Source: Sarocladium kiliense (lineage: Eukaryota > Ascomycota > Sordariomycetes > Hypocreales > Sarocladiaceae). Taken from it: a DNA stretch of 64,000 nt. Shown in pieces: positions 1-11,566 of this stretch; the stretch's first letter is position 1; each line of letters opens with the position of its first letter. Where the stretch lies: assembly GCA_030734395.1 (NCBI GenBank), contig JAUZTG010000042.1:1178001-1242000 (forward strand), in the 5' to 3' direction. Under the pieces are notes generated by a model, which was not told where the DNA came from, did no database searches, and worked only from the letters and a program-made list of their open reading frames with translations. The position numbers and the translations under genes were made by a program.

Positions 1-997
1 TTGGCTTAATCTTGTGTATGTCCGGTAGCTCATCGTCTGAGCTTTTATCGGCCTCTGGGTCAGAATCTTCAATGGTGATGATCGAAAGCACGGTCGCAGA
101 GCCTCGCGTGCTCCTGCTTGCAGCTGAGATTTCTGCAGACGACGGCTCAGGTGCTGAGCTTGAAATCGGGTCATAATCTCGCAATTTACGCGCCGGTTGT
201 TCGCGAGTGGAAATTGGGTTCGCTGCAGGCTTTCCTGTCTTTTGGACTGGCGGAGAGCTCTTGAAAGGATTGGAAGACTTCGGTGCGACTCCAATGAGGG
301 GATCCGGCTGCTTCGTCACCTTCACTCTTGGAAGGGGTGAGCTCTCAAATGGGTTGGGAGATGAGTGCTCAGCCGTGCCACTGACAGTAGTATTCCGTGC
401 CTCCGTAGGCTCTGGTGAGCCGAGGGAGACATTTGAACCGACTATGCCAGTGACGCTGGCCTTGTTGAGCGTTATAGAGTTTCGCTGAGGGCTCGACAGG
501 TCGATTACCGGAGGCGGTGCACAATTGACAATCGCAGCAGCGCTTGGCAAGGGGGAGCTTGCGAAAGGATCTGAGTCATCTGGCGGAATATCGTCCCCAA
601 TTTTCTTCGTGCCCGTATCCCGCCTCAGTCGCCCGATTGATGAAGAAGCGGATGGTGAAATGTCCCAATCTGCGATAGACGCTCGGGGCCTTTGCCGAAT
701 CGCACCCAACGGGCTCAAGCGACGCCTCTTTGGGCTTCGTTCAGCTTCCAATGGAAGCTCTCGAGCGATTAAATTTGGTCCCGGATCACTTGATGGGAAA
801 TTTGAGTAGCTACTTGAGATTGCGTCGGTAGTGCCCAAACGTGAAGTTGAGTGTTGCGTTGTCCGTGAATCCGCGCCGAAAGTAGGAACTTGCGGCTCGG
901 AGGCACACAGGCTATCTGGTCGCGCACGCGGGCTGTCTGGCGAAGGACTGGAAGAAATCAAATCAACAACCTCCGGCGCCATCACAGCGGTTGACAT
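1..997 (-). CDS. Probable Eme1-type crossover-junction endonuclease subunit, N-terminal part only (cut by window edge)
   Basis: The frame is open from an ATG at 997 to the left edge, giving 332 residues with no stop; a second in-frame ATG lies at 982. The visible part is disordered, rich in Ser, Pro and Asp, and has no catalytic domain. It starts with a hydrophobic-acidic motif, VVDLISSS (residues 10-17), has PVIDLSSP at 162-169 and IITIEDSD at 306-313, all resembling SUMO-interacting motifs. A nonapeptide of the form (D/N)PFxSSP occurs three times (143-151, 215-223, 243-251), and a basic KRRRLSP patch sits near 90-96. Fungal Eme1 proteins, partners of Mus81, commonly begin with a motif of this P-E-V/I-x-D-L-x-S-S kind and have such tails. 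Slx4 or another SUMO-linked repair scaffold is the main alternative. The identity is an inference because the folded domain lies outside the window. Confidence 0.45.
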   Translation of the reverse strand, partial: MSTAVMAPEVVDLISSSPSPDSPRARPDSLCASEPQVPTFGADSRTTQHSTSRLGTTDAISSSYSNFPSSDPGPNLIARELPLEAERSPKRRRLSPLGAIRQRPRASIADWDISPSASSSIGRLRRDTGTKKIGDDIPPDDSDPFASSPLPSAAAIVNCAPPPVIDLSSPQRNSITLNKASVTGIVGSNVSLGSPEPTEARNTTVSGTAEHSSPNPFESSPLPRVKVTKQPDPLIGVAPKSSNPFKSSPPVQKTGKPAANPISTREQPARKLRDYDPISSSAPEPSSAEISAASRSTRGSATVLSIITIEDSDPEADKSSDDELPDIHKIKP

Positions 998-1107
998 TTG
1001 TCGTGGCTGGCGACAGGTTGCTGGACAGCTACGAACCTCAAGATCTGGTGTCCTACGTAATCGATAAGAGATCCCACGCGACGTGTTTGACGCGGACTCA
1101 ACGCAAG

Positions 1108-1117
1108 GTCACGTGAC
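1108..1117. promoter_or_regulatory. Palindromic CACGTG E-box
   Basis: A perfect 10-bp palindrome, GTCACGTGAC, lies about 110 nt upstream of the leftmost gene's ATG. CACGTG is the core recognised by bHLH factors such as Cbf1/CpcR-type proteins in fungi. The same 10-mer occurs again at 47178-47187. Function is inferred only from the motif and position. Confidence 0.35.
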
Positions 1118-2606
1118 TGTTTCACTGGAATATCCTGTGAGTGCAGCGTACCTGTAGTCCGGGTTGTACGGAGTGCTTTGAACGGAAGTTTCGAGAACAG
1201 AATCCTCTGGTAGGTTCTCATACATTGATCGTCACGCCTGTTTTGCTGTTTGTGCATGACATGGTTGAGGTTTGGTCTTGAAACCGGGCAGTCAGAAGTC
1301 CGCTTGGTCTGTACGAGACAGCGTCTGGGGGACATGCTGCATCCGAATTAGCTCGAGGCGATTAAGTAGACGAAAGTGTTCATTCTACCAGCGGTTGCAT
1401 TGATGCCGACAGCCGTTTCTGGGTTGGCCATGGGACGAAATCACGACTCAGTGACTTTTGCGGCGGGAAACATAACCATGTGAGGCAGCACCGAATGCTT
1501 GAGATTGAACCCTCCTCAACGCAAATGCGCCACAGGGGCTGCCACACCTTTGCCACTCTTGCGATCGGCATTCAACATGCAGCAGAGTAGCCATGGGACG
1601 AACATCGACACACGATACTTGGCATAAGCGAGCAAGTGCAGATTTAGCTGCATATTCATGGCCAACCAAAGTCTACAATGCCAAAGCGGCCGGTGCAGGG
1701 TAGCGACGCGCGCAAGGAAAGCGGAGAAACCATTAGCATTTCGGCCAGCGCGGGAGGAGCCCCCTGATCCCGCCAGAGTAGAGGCCAATCTTGCCTCCTT
1801 TCAGAGCGTCGCGTGGCTTTGACAAGGTTCCATATTTGCAAAGGGAGGCAGTGGAGCTTAAAGCTGAAACTACCTTCACTGCTGGTGGGTGTCGCAAGCA
1901 GCAACATTATCAATCCAACGGGCATTCCGCTGGGGCGGACTTCAGGGGAATGGCAAGAAGCACGGCGATGGTGACAAGGACCGTGGCAAGCTGACCGGAG
2001 AAAGAAACCTGGCATCGGAAGGGGTTGGAGGGCCGGCTCGAGGTCCGATTGATAGACTCGAGTCCCGCCCCTCGCGTTCAGAACATTCAGGATCTCTCCC
2101 CTGCACGGCCTCGGTAGTGGCCTCGGTGCCTGCGAGAACTCACTGCCGTACTTTTGATGAACAGCCCCCCTTCTCACCTGGTCCTAGCACGACACGGTAG
2201 AATCTTCACCTGCGGGGAGCAGTCACTCGATCAGACCGACTGTGCTTCCAAGACACGGAAATCTGCGGTATCACCACGGCACGAGGTCCAGATGCAATGC
2301 AGAGACCAAGCAACTGTCACAATGCAGAGTGATCGGAGCGTCTTGTGCAGGGTCTCGACGTTGACGGGCACTGATGTGCGCCACGAAGCCCGATAGTCAT
2401 ATCAGACCGGATTATAAGACATGGGACAACGGCCATCGCACGGTACGGTCCCAGACCAGGTCCCGCCTATTGGCGATCAATGCGGGATTCCCTGTTTACT
2501 TCCTGAGGTACCAAACACTGGGCGAATCGCATCTTGGTTCGATGGCTGGGTTATGATGGCAGTTATCTCTGGCTGACCCGAATGTATGGGAATTTGGCAT
2601 GGCAGG

Positions 2607-2634
2607 CGACGTGACGTGATGTGACGTTAGTGAC
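2607..2634. promoter_or_regulatory. Clustered TGACGT (CRE/ATF-like) half sites
   Basis: Within 28 bp there are TGACGT hexamers at 2612-2617 and 2622-2627 plus a flanking GACGTGA context. TGACGT is the core bound by ATF/CREB-type bZIP factors. No annotated gene starts nearby, so the target is unknown. Confidence 0.3.
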
Positions 2635-5184
2635 TGGTGATGAATAACAACAACTCACCCAGGCACCCATTTTTTTCTTGAAGCTGTCGAAAGAAAGAGA
2701 AGAATCTTCTGCACCATTACGATGTCATGCGGCCCTCTTGATGGTGTCGCCAGCGAACCACACTTTGCATGCATGGTGGTCAATGAGAGGGAGGTAAAGG
2801 CCCTAGTGGAAGATGCATATGCGCACTCGCTATGAGCTGTATAGTCAAGGCAATTCGAGTCGAATTGCGAGGGGGGAGGCTGCACCAGGTTGGTAAAGCA
2901 GTGCAGAACCAGACCCGAATTTGGACAGCGTGTAGAGCAGATTGGGTGGTCAGAGGGACGGGAAAGGCCTCCTGCCCGCAACGGATCAGACGCCGTGCTG
3001 CATGCGTCTGATGTGCGTGTGGACGTAGTGAGAAGGAGCAGCAGCCACTTGAAGCTGTTCTGGTTGGTAGTGATGAGCACTGGCCTTGTTGGTGGCACGT
3101 CTGAGCTTGACTGAGAAACGTGTCGCGCCTGTGCGCGCTCAAGGGTGGACAGAGGAGACAGGGTCTGTGCCCAAGGTGGCTGGGAGGCGTTAGCGACTCA
3201 GGAAGAAGCTTCAAGGATGATCTCTTATTGTTGGTAAGAGGAAGTGCTTGGAGTTGAATTGCGGAGGGGGACTCAACAGCCCCCCAGTCGGAAGAGGAAA
3301 AGAGCGCCTCGCCCGTTCCTGGCCCTCGTTGCTCGTGCGGGGCCGGGTGCCTGCCCATAGTGGGACGAGCCTTACCAAAGGAAGCTTAGATCCGCCACAA
3401 GCGCAGGATGTCATTGGGTCATAGGCTGAACCCCTGAAATCCGTGGGACGATGGGTGTTGGCTGTGTTGGGCTGGTGGGAGGAGTGATTGTGGACGACTT
3501 GTCCGCTTTTGCCCATTGCCTGGCTGTCAAGTCATCTCAGGACTGATGTTGTATTCAGAAGGAAGGAGCGGCAAGAAGCACCTGCATCCACATGGGTCCC
3601 GTCCCTCATAGTGTCCACTGGCAAGCACGATGAGGGAAGGCACGAGGCCATGTGGACGAAATGTACGCAGTTCTTTGTCGGGCGTCTCACAAGAGGCGTT
3701 GCCTCGGGCCTCATAGAAGTACGAACACGCCCGTATTTCTTCTTGGTATCTCAGTGTGGCATACGAATACTCACTTGCAGCGTTCACGCTGACGCTCAGA
3801 CACCTTGTTGCTACAGGGCGACTGGTGCAGCGAGTCTGGTTCGCGACATGGAGAATTCATGCACGTTCGGATGCAGCCCGCTGCGGCTTCGCGCTGGCCA
3901 CCCGCACACGCACAGGATAGAGATACAGCATTCTAGGTACATCTCTGACGGCATCATAACAAACCGTATTGTGCAGCGTGCATATATTGTCATGACTAGC
4001 AAACACATAGGCTATGAGACTATGACACCAGGTTTACGGAGCTGGCATTACCCAGAGGATTTTGCCCCTTGTTCCTGGTGAGCACTTAACGTGACGTTGA
4101 ACCAGAACCCTGGCCATCAGCAAACAGAAGGATATACTTCGCGCGTAACAGAAGCATCGAGCAGTCTCTAAAACCACTGAAGAGTGAAGCCTGTCGTATT
4201 TTCTTCGTAGCCAGTCGTCGCAGGTTGCCTTCCGTTGCTTTTTCTGCTTATCCAAGGCATCCCTTGCCTGTGGTCTCATGTGACACGAACTATCCGTCGT
4301 CCTCCAGCTGCCGCTGTGCTGTTCTCTTGTCCAAATTTGCCAGATGCGCACGTACATCCCCTCAACTCGCTTCCCTCCTCTTTCACTTTCATCACGACCA
4401 CCCCAATCACGCTCCTACCCAAACATACACGCCCGCCCCCGTGGTGTGTGCCTTGCAGCACCTTGCAGCACCCAGCCGGCATTATCGTCCTCTCATCGTC
4501 GGTCTCTCCACCACCGACGGTGCCCGGACGCGTGTTTAATTACAATCCCCCCACCCCCCTGGCGCTCCAACGACACCATCCTCCACCCAAGAGCCTGGCG
4601 CTGCTTCGCTTCACATTGCCTTCCCAACTCAGCCCGAAAATAATCCAGGCGCCCGTCTCGTCGACTCGTCTCCTTATCCCCAGGATCCGGGCCCCAGCGA
4701 ATTTCCTCCTGGTTTCGGGTTTCACGCGCGCGCGAGACACCACACAGCACGCCTTTCTGGAATCTCTTCTGCTCCGCTGCCGAAGGGGGTTGACAGCTGC
4801 GAGAGAGACATATGACGCTCTGACCCTCGTCTTCAGCGCTTTCCCTTTCTTTCTGTCTCTTCACCTGTCGTCACGAACAGGCCTGCCAGCCTTTCTTTGG
4901 AATTTCCATTCGTCTGTCCGACCTTTCAGTCGCTCGAACAACGAGATCAAGGCTGCGACACGGAGTGTGTAGTTCTGCTCCCAACTAGGAACCGCCTCTG
5001 TGTGGACCAGGCCACTGGTTCTTTTTTTTGGCCCTTGCATTTTCTTAGCCCCATCCCTCCCGTCCCAGCCAGAACCGACTGCTCCCCATTTTCGCGACGC
5101 CTCGCGACGGGGACCCCTATTCCCACCCGCTTTCACCTTCAAACCTCACATCTGCCACCACGACAACCTCGAAGACTCTGAGCC

Positions 5185-8100
5185 ATGGCCAGCTCACCGC
5201 CCGCCTCGCCGGGTCATCCGCCCGCGCGGCCGTTGAGTGCCATTGCCAGACCAGCGCCTCGAAGTAGCAGTCGTCTTAGTATGTCTGGCAAGCCTACAGT
5301 CGGCGGCAGCAGCAGAGCCTCCGATGAGGACAGTCGAACGGCAGTCAAAGTTGGTGAGTCTAAGCCTTTGTTACCTCATGGCATAGCGGCAGCGCGATTT
5401 TTTTTTTCGAGAAGATTATTGACACAGAATATACAGCTGTTCGCATTCGGCCGCCTCTCAAATCGACCGACCCAGGTTTCGAGCTAATTCCTCAGCGATT
5501 CCAGCGATCCATGGTTCAAACTACGTCCAACACAAGCCTAACTATAGATTCGCCCCAGGGACGAAAGCTTTTCGTTTTCGACCGCGTCTTTGGTCCCGAT
5601 GTTATGCAGGATGGCATTTGGGAGTATCTCAACGAGTCGATCAGTGCCTTTACGCAAGGCTACAATGTTTCTCTCCTTGCGTACGGCCAATCCGGAGCTG
5701 GCAAGTCCTACACAATGGGAACATCTGGTCCTGGTGAGCAGCAAAGCCCCGATATGATGGGTGTTATTCCACGTGCCGCTACCGCCCTCTTCGAATTGCT
5801 CGAGGTCCCCAAGACTCCTGCGAGCACTAAGGCTGCCAACCGAAACTCAATGTCGCATCTGAAGACCCCTAGGGGCTATGGTCAGCCAACCAACCTTGGC
5901 GAGCGACCTTGGTCCTTGAAAGCAACTTATGTCGAGATTTATAATGAACAGCTGCGGGATCTACTGGTTTCCGACTCCACTCCATTGGGGGAGCGCAATA
6001 ATGTGGCCATTCGCGAAGATGTCAAAGGGAACATCATCCTCACCGGTTTACGTCAGGTGGAAATTAACTCGGTCGAGGATCTCATGAACGCACTCAACTT
6101 TGGCTCGACAATCCGCCAGACCGATGCCACCGCCATCAATGCGAAGTCTTCTCGATCGCACGCCGTCTTTTCGCTTAATCTCGTTCAGCGTAAGAGCAAG
6201 TATCAGGCCCCGACAGGGGCTGAAAAGCGCTTCTCCGTGCCCCTTGAGGCCATGACTGGCCAGGACATCTCAGTGACGACGGACAGCAAGCTGCACTTCG
6301 TCGATCTTGCTGGTAGCGAACGTCTGAAGAACACGGGAGCGCAAGGCGAGCGGGCCAAAGAGGGTATCTCCATCAACGCAGGATTGGCTTCTCTTGGTAA
6401 AGTCATCAGCCAGCTCTCTTCTCGACAAGCCGGTTCTCACGTTTCGTATCGCGACTCGAAACTTACTCGCCTCCTTCAGGATTCCTTGGGGGGCAATGCG
6501 ATTACCTACATGATTGCTTGCGTCACGCCGGCTGAATTTCACCTCAGCGAAACTCTGAATACCGTTCAGTACGCGCAACGTGCTCGAGCAATTCAGTCCA
6601 AGCCTCGCATCCAACAAATTGAGGAGGGAGACAAGTCTGCTCTCATTGACCGTCTCAAGGCGGAAGTCGCTTTCCTTCGCGAACAGATTCGCAGCTCCGA
6701 ACGCCGAGGCGGCAGTCCCCGGCGGAACGCACAGGGTCAGACCGAACGATCCGAAAGATCTAACGATCGCGAAATTGAGCTTCAGAACCAACTACTGGAT
6801 ACCCAGGAAAGCTTTACAGCACTCAGCCAGCGTCATGCCCGTCTCATTTCCGAGATGGCCAAGGCCCGCGAGAACGAGTCGAACGAGATTGATAACGCTG
6901 ACGAGCTGCACGGGGATACCGCCGACGACAGAATCAACAGGTCAAACTCTTTCGCTCAAGCTGTCGAACAAGTCGTCATGGAGTATGAGAAGACGATCCA
7001 GTCTCTGGAACAGTCTTTGTCTAGTACGCGAGGCACTCTCTCCTCAACTGAAGCCAACCTTCTCGAGAAAGAGACGAAGTGCGCTTACGTGGAGACGATC
7101 AACACTCAATTGCAATCACGGCTGCAAAAGTTGATGGATCGTGAGGCTAGCACTGAGAATTATCTCCATGATCTGGAGTCAAAACTCGATGGGCATACAA
7201 GCGGAGAAGAGAAGAACGCAACCATTATTATGGAACTCCGCAAGGAGATTGCTCGTGTTCGGGAGAACGAAGCCTCCTGTGAGGACTACATTTCGACTCT
7301 GGAGGAGCGACTCGCCGAGGCCGACCAAGATTCGGAGCTGATGCAACGCGAGATTGACCGCCTTGAACAGGTTGTTGAGCGCCAGCGTAGCCTGGGGAAG
7401 CTGGACTCTTTGTTGTACGAACTCGATCATGTTCAGGAGAACAAGGCACCTGAGCCCCAACCCGAGGCTCCTGAGGTCACCAACGGGAGCGTGCCTCGTC
7501 GTCGTAGCGTTGCCGAGCACTCACGTTCCCTGTCTCATGTCAGCCGTCATAGCCAGATGGAAGACCCTATCCCCGAGGGGGATGAAGACACCGAGACAGG
7601 GCATTCCAACATCGACACTGTCAAAGAGGAGGCAGAGGAGGATGGCACTCCAGTTGAGGGCGACAACAAGCTTGATGCGCCAGCTGGTGCTGAATATGGC
7701 CCACCAAGCCCAGCCCAAACCAAATTCGTTGCAGACAAGCTTGAGAGCGTAACACAAGAATTGATTGGCCTCCGCGTCGAACACGAAACAACTGTCAACG
7801 ACTTTGATAACCTCCAAATGAAGTACGAAGAGGCCATGCGGAAGCTCGCTGAGCTACAGGACGCTGTTGATGAGGCCCGCCATCCCAGTCGCCTACGCGA
7901 CTCGATCATTTCCACGGCTTCGGAGGCTGCGCCGCGGCCTGATTCTTTTTTATCGGAGGAAGCGACGACGACCGATTCGAAGGATGGACCTCGTTCCTCC
8001 TTTTCGCGATCGCTCTCCTCGGAGTTATCATCAGCCATGGAATCGCCTGCTACCGTGGGTACATCTAATGACGATGCCAGCTCTGAGGACGGAACTGCCA

Positions 8101-10565
8101 CGGAAAAGCCAGCAGCATCCACCGACGACCTCCCTCAGGCTCACACTGAGCAACTGAACGCTGAATTGGACAGGCTAAAGGCCCTCGCCGAGGAGCGCGA
8201 AGCCGCTGAAAAGGAGCTTGCAGAGCGTTATGCGCAGCTCGAGTCCAGGCACAGTGATGCTCTTGATATGGTAGAAGAGCTAAAGACCGAAGTCTCTAAA
8301 GCCCGTGCTGTCGAGGCCACATCTCCCCGCTCCAGCACGCCAATCATCCGCCGCAAGTCAAGCCAGAACGTCATGATCATTGACCGTGCTCATCGTTCAT
8401 TCGCCTCACTCCGTAACATTGCCACGGAAAATTTCGAATCAAACCCGGAGGTGATGCAAAACTTTGAGCTGAACCTCAACTCCGCTATGCATGAGCTTCA
8501 CTCTCGTAGCGAGCGTATCCAGGAATTGGAGGCTGACGTGGCTTCCGCCAAGAAGGAGATGGAAACCAAGATGACAATTATCTCAGGCTTGACCCGCGAA
8601 AGATCCAGTCTGAAGACAAGCCCAATGGACATGTCGATGGTGGCTACCCTCCGCGATCAACTTGAAACAAACGAGAAGCAGCTTGCTGAGATACGAGAGG
8701 CACACAATGCTCGCGAAGCGGAACTGACCGCTGAACTCGAGGCTCTTCGCGAGTCTCTGGAGAAGCAGTCCACTTCTCAGGATGTCGATACCGTTGTTGA
8801 TCCAGCAATCAAGGCGAACGAGGCCAAGGTCGAGGAACTTCAGGTTGAGCTTTCCGCTTGGGAGAGCAAGCACAAGAGTGCTCTTGACTCTATGGAGAGC
8901 ACAAAGACCGAGATGCTCGAAACTATCCAGCAACTTGAGGCAGAAATTGCTTCCGTCAACGCAAAGCTTGTGGACACACAAATCCAGTCTAGTAGGGAGA
9001 GTGCTGCAAGCCAGGACGCATCTCCCGAGGTGGACAATGAAAAGCAGGAGAATATGCTCAAGTTCCTTCGCAGTGAGGTGGATGAGTACAAAGCGATCAT
9101 CAACAGCAATGCGACCAAGGTCGCTGAGCTGGAACAAGCCCACGCTACTGCCAAGGCCGAGCTCGAGGAGATGTCCAAAGCCCGCGAAGTGGTCAGTGGC
9201 GAGGCCATTCAAAGGCAAGAACTTATCTCTAAGCTTGAGGAGCAGCTCGCCTCTCATGAGCAAGCAGCCAAGGCTCATCAAGAAGGCATCGAACTTCTGA
9301 AGGCAAACCATGCGAAGGAGATGGCTGATCTCAAGACACACGAGCAGCAAAGTTATGAGCAGCAGGTTGAGGTACTCATGGCGGAGCACACTGAGGCGAC
9401 CCAGAAGCTCGAATTGCAGCTCTCTGAAGCACAAGATAATCTGATGAAGGCGGCGACCCAGGTCGCCTTTGCTCTCGGCCTGGATGTCAGTACCGAGAAG
9501 CTGACCGAGCGTATCGACAGCCTGGTAGCTGATCAGAAACTGCTCGCCGAAGAGCAGAAACGCGCTTCAGAGATGGAGTCCCACGTGGCTGAGCTCTCTA
9601 CTATTAACGAGGCCATCATGCGCGATCTTGAGGCTGCCAAGAAGGCTCTGAGTGAGCTCCTAGCCGAAACTAAGGGCAGCACCGCGGAATCGATCACGGA
9701 CCAGCTTGCCGTTGTGAAGACGAAGATGCATGACCTGGAGAACCGGAGCAAGAAGAACAGTCGCCTTGTAGAAGAACTCGAGGAGCAGCTACAAAATAAT
9801 TTCGACGAAGCGCAAATGACCAACAACCGCCTTAGCACGCTTCAGACCGAGCGTCATGCCCAGCTGGACGAAGCGAATGCTGCACGTGCACGCTTGCAGT
9901 CCGAGCTGGACACCGTCCGTGAGGACTTCACAGCTCTCCAGGTATGCTCGAACCTCCGGTCCCTCGGCGCAATAACTGACAGTGTACAGGCTAAATTCGA
10001 TGAGATCGCCCCCAACGGCGAGGTCAAGCGATCAAACTCAAACTCTACCATTCGCAAGAGTGCGTCTCATGTATCACTTCCCTCCCCACCTCCCGCCATT
10101 CCGTTGCCGCCTCTACCCAACGGCGCAGCGCCGACCTCGCCAGCAGTCCCTAGCTCCCCAACCACATCTGGGCGGCCCGCTAGCAAGGATCAAATCAACA
10201 TTTCTCAGATCACTGAGGATCAGGAGGCACGCATCCGCACCATTGAGAAGCACCTTTACGCAGAGCGACAGCTTACGCAAACGCTCGAGGAGGCTCTCAC
10301 TGATCTCGAGAAACAATCCAATAAGGTTAAGGCCGATTGCGATGCCTGGAAGAAGCGCGCGAGCGAGCTCGAGACTGAAGTCAAGGGTCTTAAGGAGCGG
10401 CCTGCCGTGGAGACACAGCCGGACAACCGTTGGAGCCTGCAGGCTGTCGAAGAGGAGCGTAAGAAGCGCCAGGCTGCCGAGGCTGCCAGGCGTCAGCTGG
10501 AAGAGCGGATGAACCACATGAACAAGAGCGGAAAGAAGAAGAAGGGCAGCTTGAACTGCTTCTAG
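5185..10565 (+). CDS. Kinesin-like motor protein with N-terminal motor and long coiled-coil tail
   Basis: A plus-strand gene of three exons: 5185-5353, 5437-9941 and 9990-10565, coding for 1749 residues. Intron 1 (83 nt) follows codon VKV and rejoins to give the motor start VKVAVRIRPP. Intron 2 (9942-9989, 48 nt) is a multiple of three without a stop, but has donor GTATGC, branch AACTGAC and acceptor TACAG, so it is probably removed. The motor domain spans about residues 54-455: P-loop GQSGAGKS near 140, switch I NAKSSRSH, switch II LAGSERLKNTGAQG. It is followed by over 1200 residues of heptad-rich coiled coil broken by Ser/Pro linkers. The order of motor then long tail fits the kinesin-4/KIF21-like group, which drives plus-end transport or spindle functions, but subfamily is not certain. 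The C-terminus is polybasic and ends SLNCF. A 56-residue Ser/Pro-rich leader precedes the motor. Confidence 0.92.
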
Positions 10566-11566
10566 GGGAGCTAGCACTGCTCTCTGGACGGTCCTCGCTG
10601 CTCCCACCTCACGTATCGTTCATGCCAGACTACCGCTGCAGCTCTTCGGCTGTGGAAGGCTGACGCCAGCTGACCGCTCCTGCATATGCGCGCTACTCAT
10701 CGTAGGTTGTGTGACTTCGCGAGTTTTCATTTGCGCACAACTGGTCAGGAGTTTATTTGGGAATGGGCGGCTTTTTCTTTGCTTGACTTGCTCTGCATGC
10801 TGCCGGATACCACACCTCTTGCGTACAACGATCTTACACCTGCTGCTCAATGCACAATGCCTGAGACGTTTTTGTCCTCGGCCTCTTATTTCCCTTCCCT
10901 TATCAACACATGTTTGTTTCGCCCATTGGCACATTATCCACTTTCTCGACGTTCTCTTACTGCACCTTCTTTCTCTTCTAAACCCCAACATTATTACTCC
11001 CAATCCTTTTATCTTTCTCTGATGAGTATTCTTCACCACAATGTTCTTCCTTCGCATTTGATGAGCGATTTTTGTTCTCCATTTCATGTTTTCATGCTTT
11101 TTTTCTTTCTCCACCCCGACTGGAGGAGCACTGGCCAGACTTGAGGATGACTGGAGAGTCCAAAATCGACCTGTGACGATGATGGACGCGGATGAGGAAG
11201 TTTGGGGAAAGAGGCAAAAAGAGTGCAAGACGATTTTACGAAAAAGAGAAGCTCTTATCTCCTGATACCAGCAGACGCCATGTTCTTCTTGACGCCCCCT
11301 GTTATGCTTGTTGGACCTTTGTTTTTTTTCTCGGCATAGTTTATAGGTCATGTGCCATATTGTTTATCATACATTCTAAGTGTGCATTTGAATCTGTCTT
11401 GCGTTCATGGGTCTTATGTGCAGTCCTGAGTTTGCAAGTAGCGCTAAAAGCTTGCCCACATGTTGTCGTGATATGACGCCTGGATCACTAAAACGGGTGT
11501 TATGCATACATGTACCAGCGTTGAACGTGACCCTTTCGATGCCTCCTTGAATGCCAGTGAAGCGTC
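10566..11566. other. Intergenic: convergent 3' ends of kinesin and the alkyltransferase-like gene
   Basis: T-rich sequence between two converging genes. It most likely holds both 3' untranslated regions and poly(A) sites. I see no coding signal or RNA gene. Confidence 0.5.

Larger units (their letters stand above)
998..5184. other. Gene-poor 4.2 kb interval, including the pyrimidine-rich kinesin leader
   Basis: I see no reading frame here with a credible domain, ATG start and intron pattern. Long open frames between 2655 and 4081 have erratic composition, and those between 4235 and 5140 simply translate the C/T-rich stretch upstream of the kinesin gene (about 4340-5180). That stretch looks like promoter and 5' UTR. 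A non-coding transcript between 1.2 and 4.2 kb cannot be excluded from sequence alone. Confidence 0.5.

Noticed and set aside
2850..3275. Two similar segments (about 2865-2885 and 3250-3270) as a duplicated repeat
   Set aside because: Similarity covers only about 20 bp and falls within biased sequence.
2655..4081. Several open frames of 100-197 codons on both strands
   Set aside because: Starts are often not ATG, composition is erratic, no domain or intron pattern appears, and frames overlap on both strands.
4235..4972. A 245-codon frame upstream of kinesin
   Set aside because: It translates a C/T-rich leader region; Pro/Ser/Leu bias is due to base composition.
11192..11476. A 94-codon frame downstream of kinesin
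   Set aside because: T-rich 3' region, no ATG context, no family pattern.
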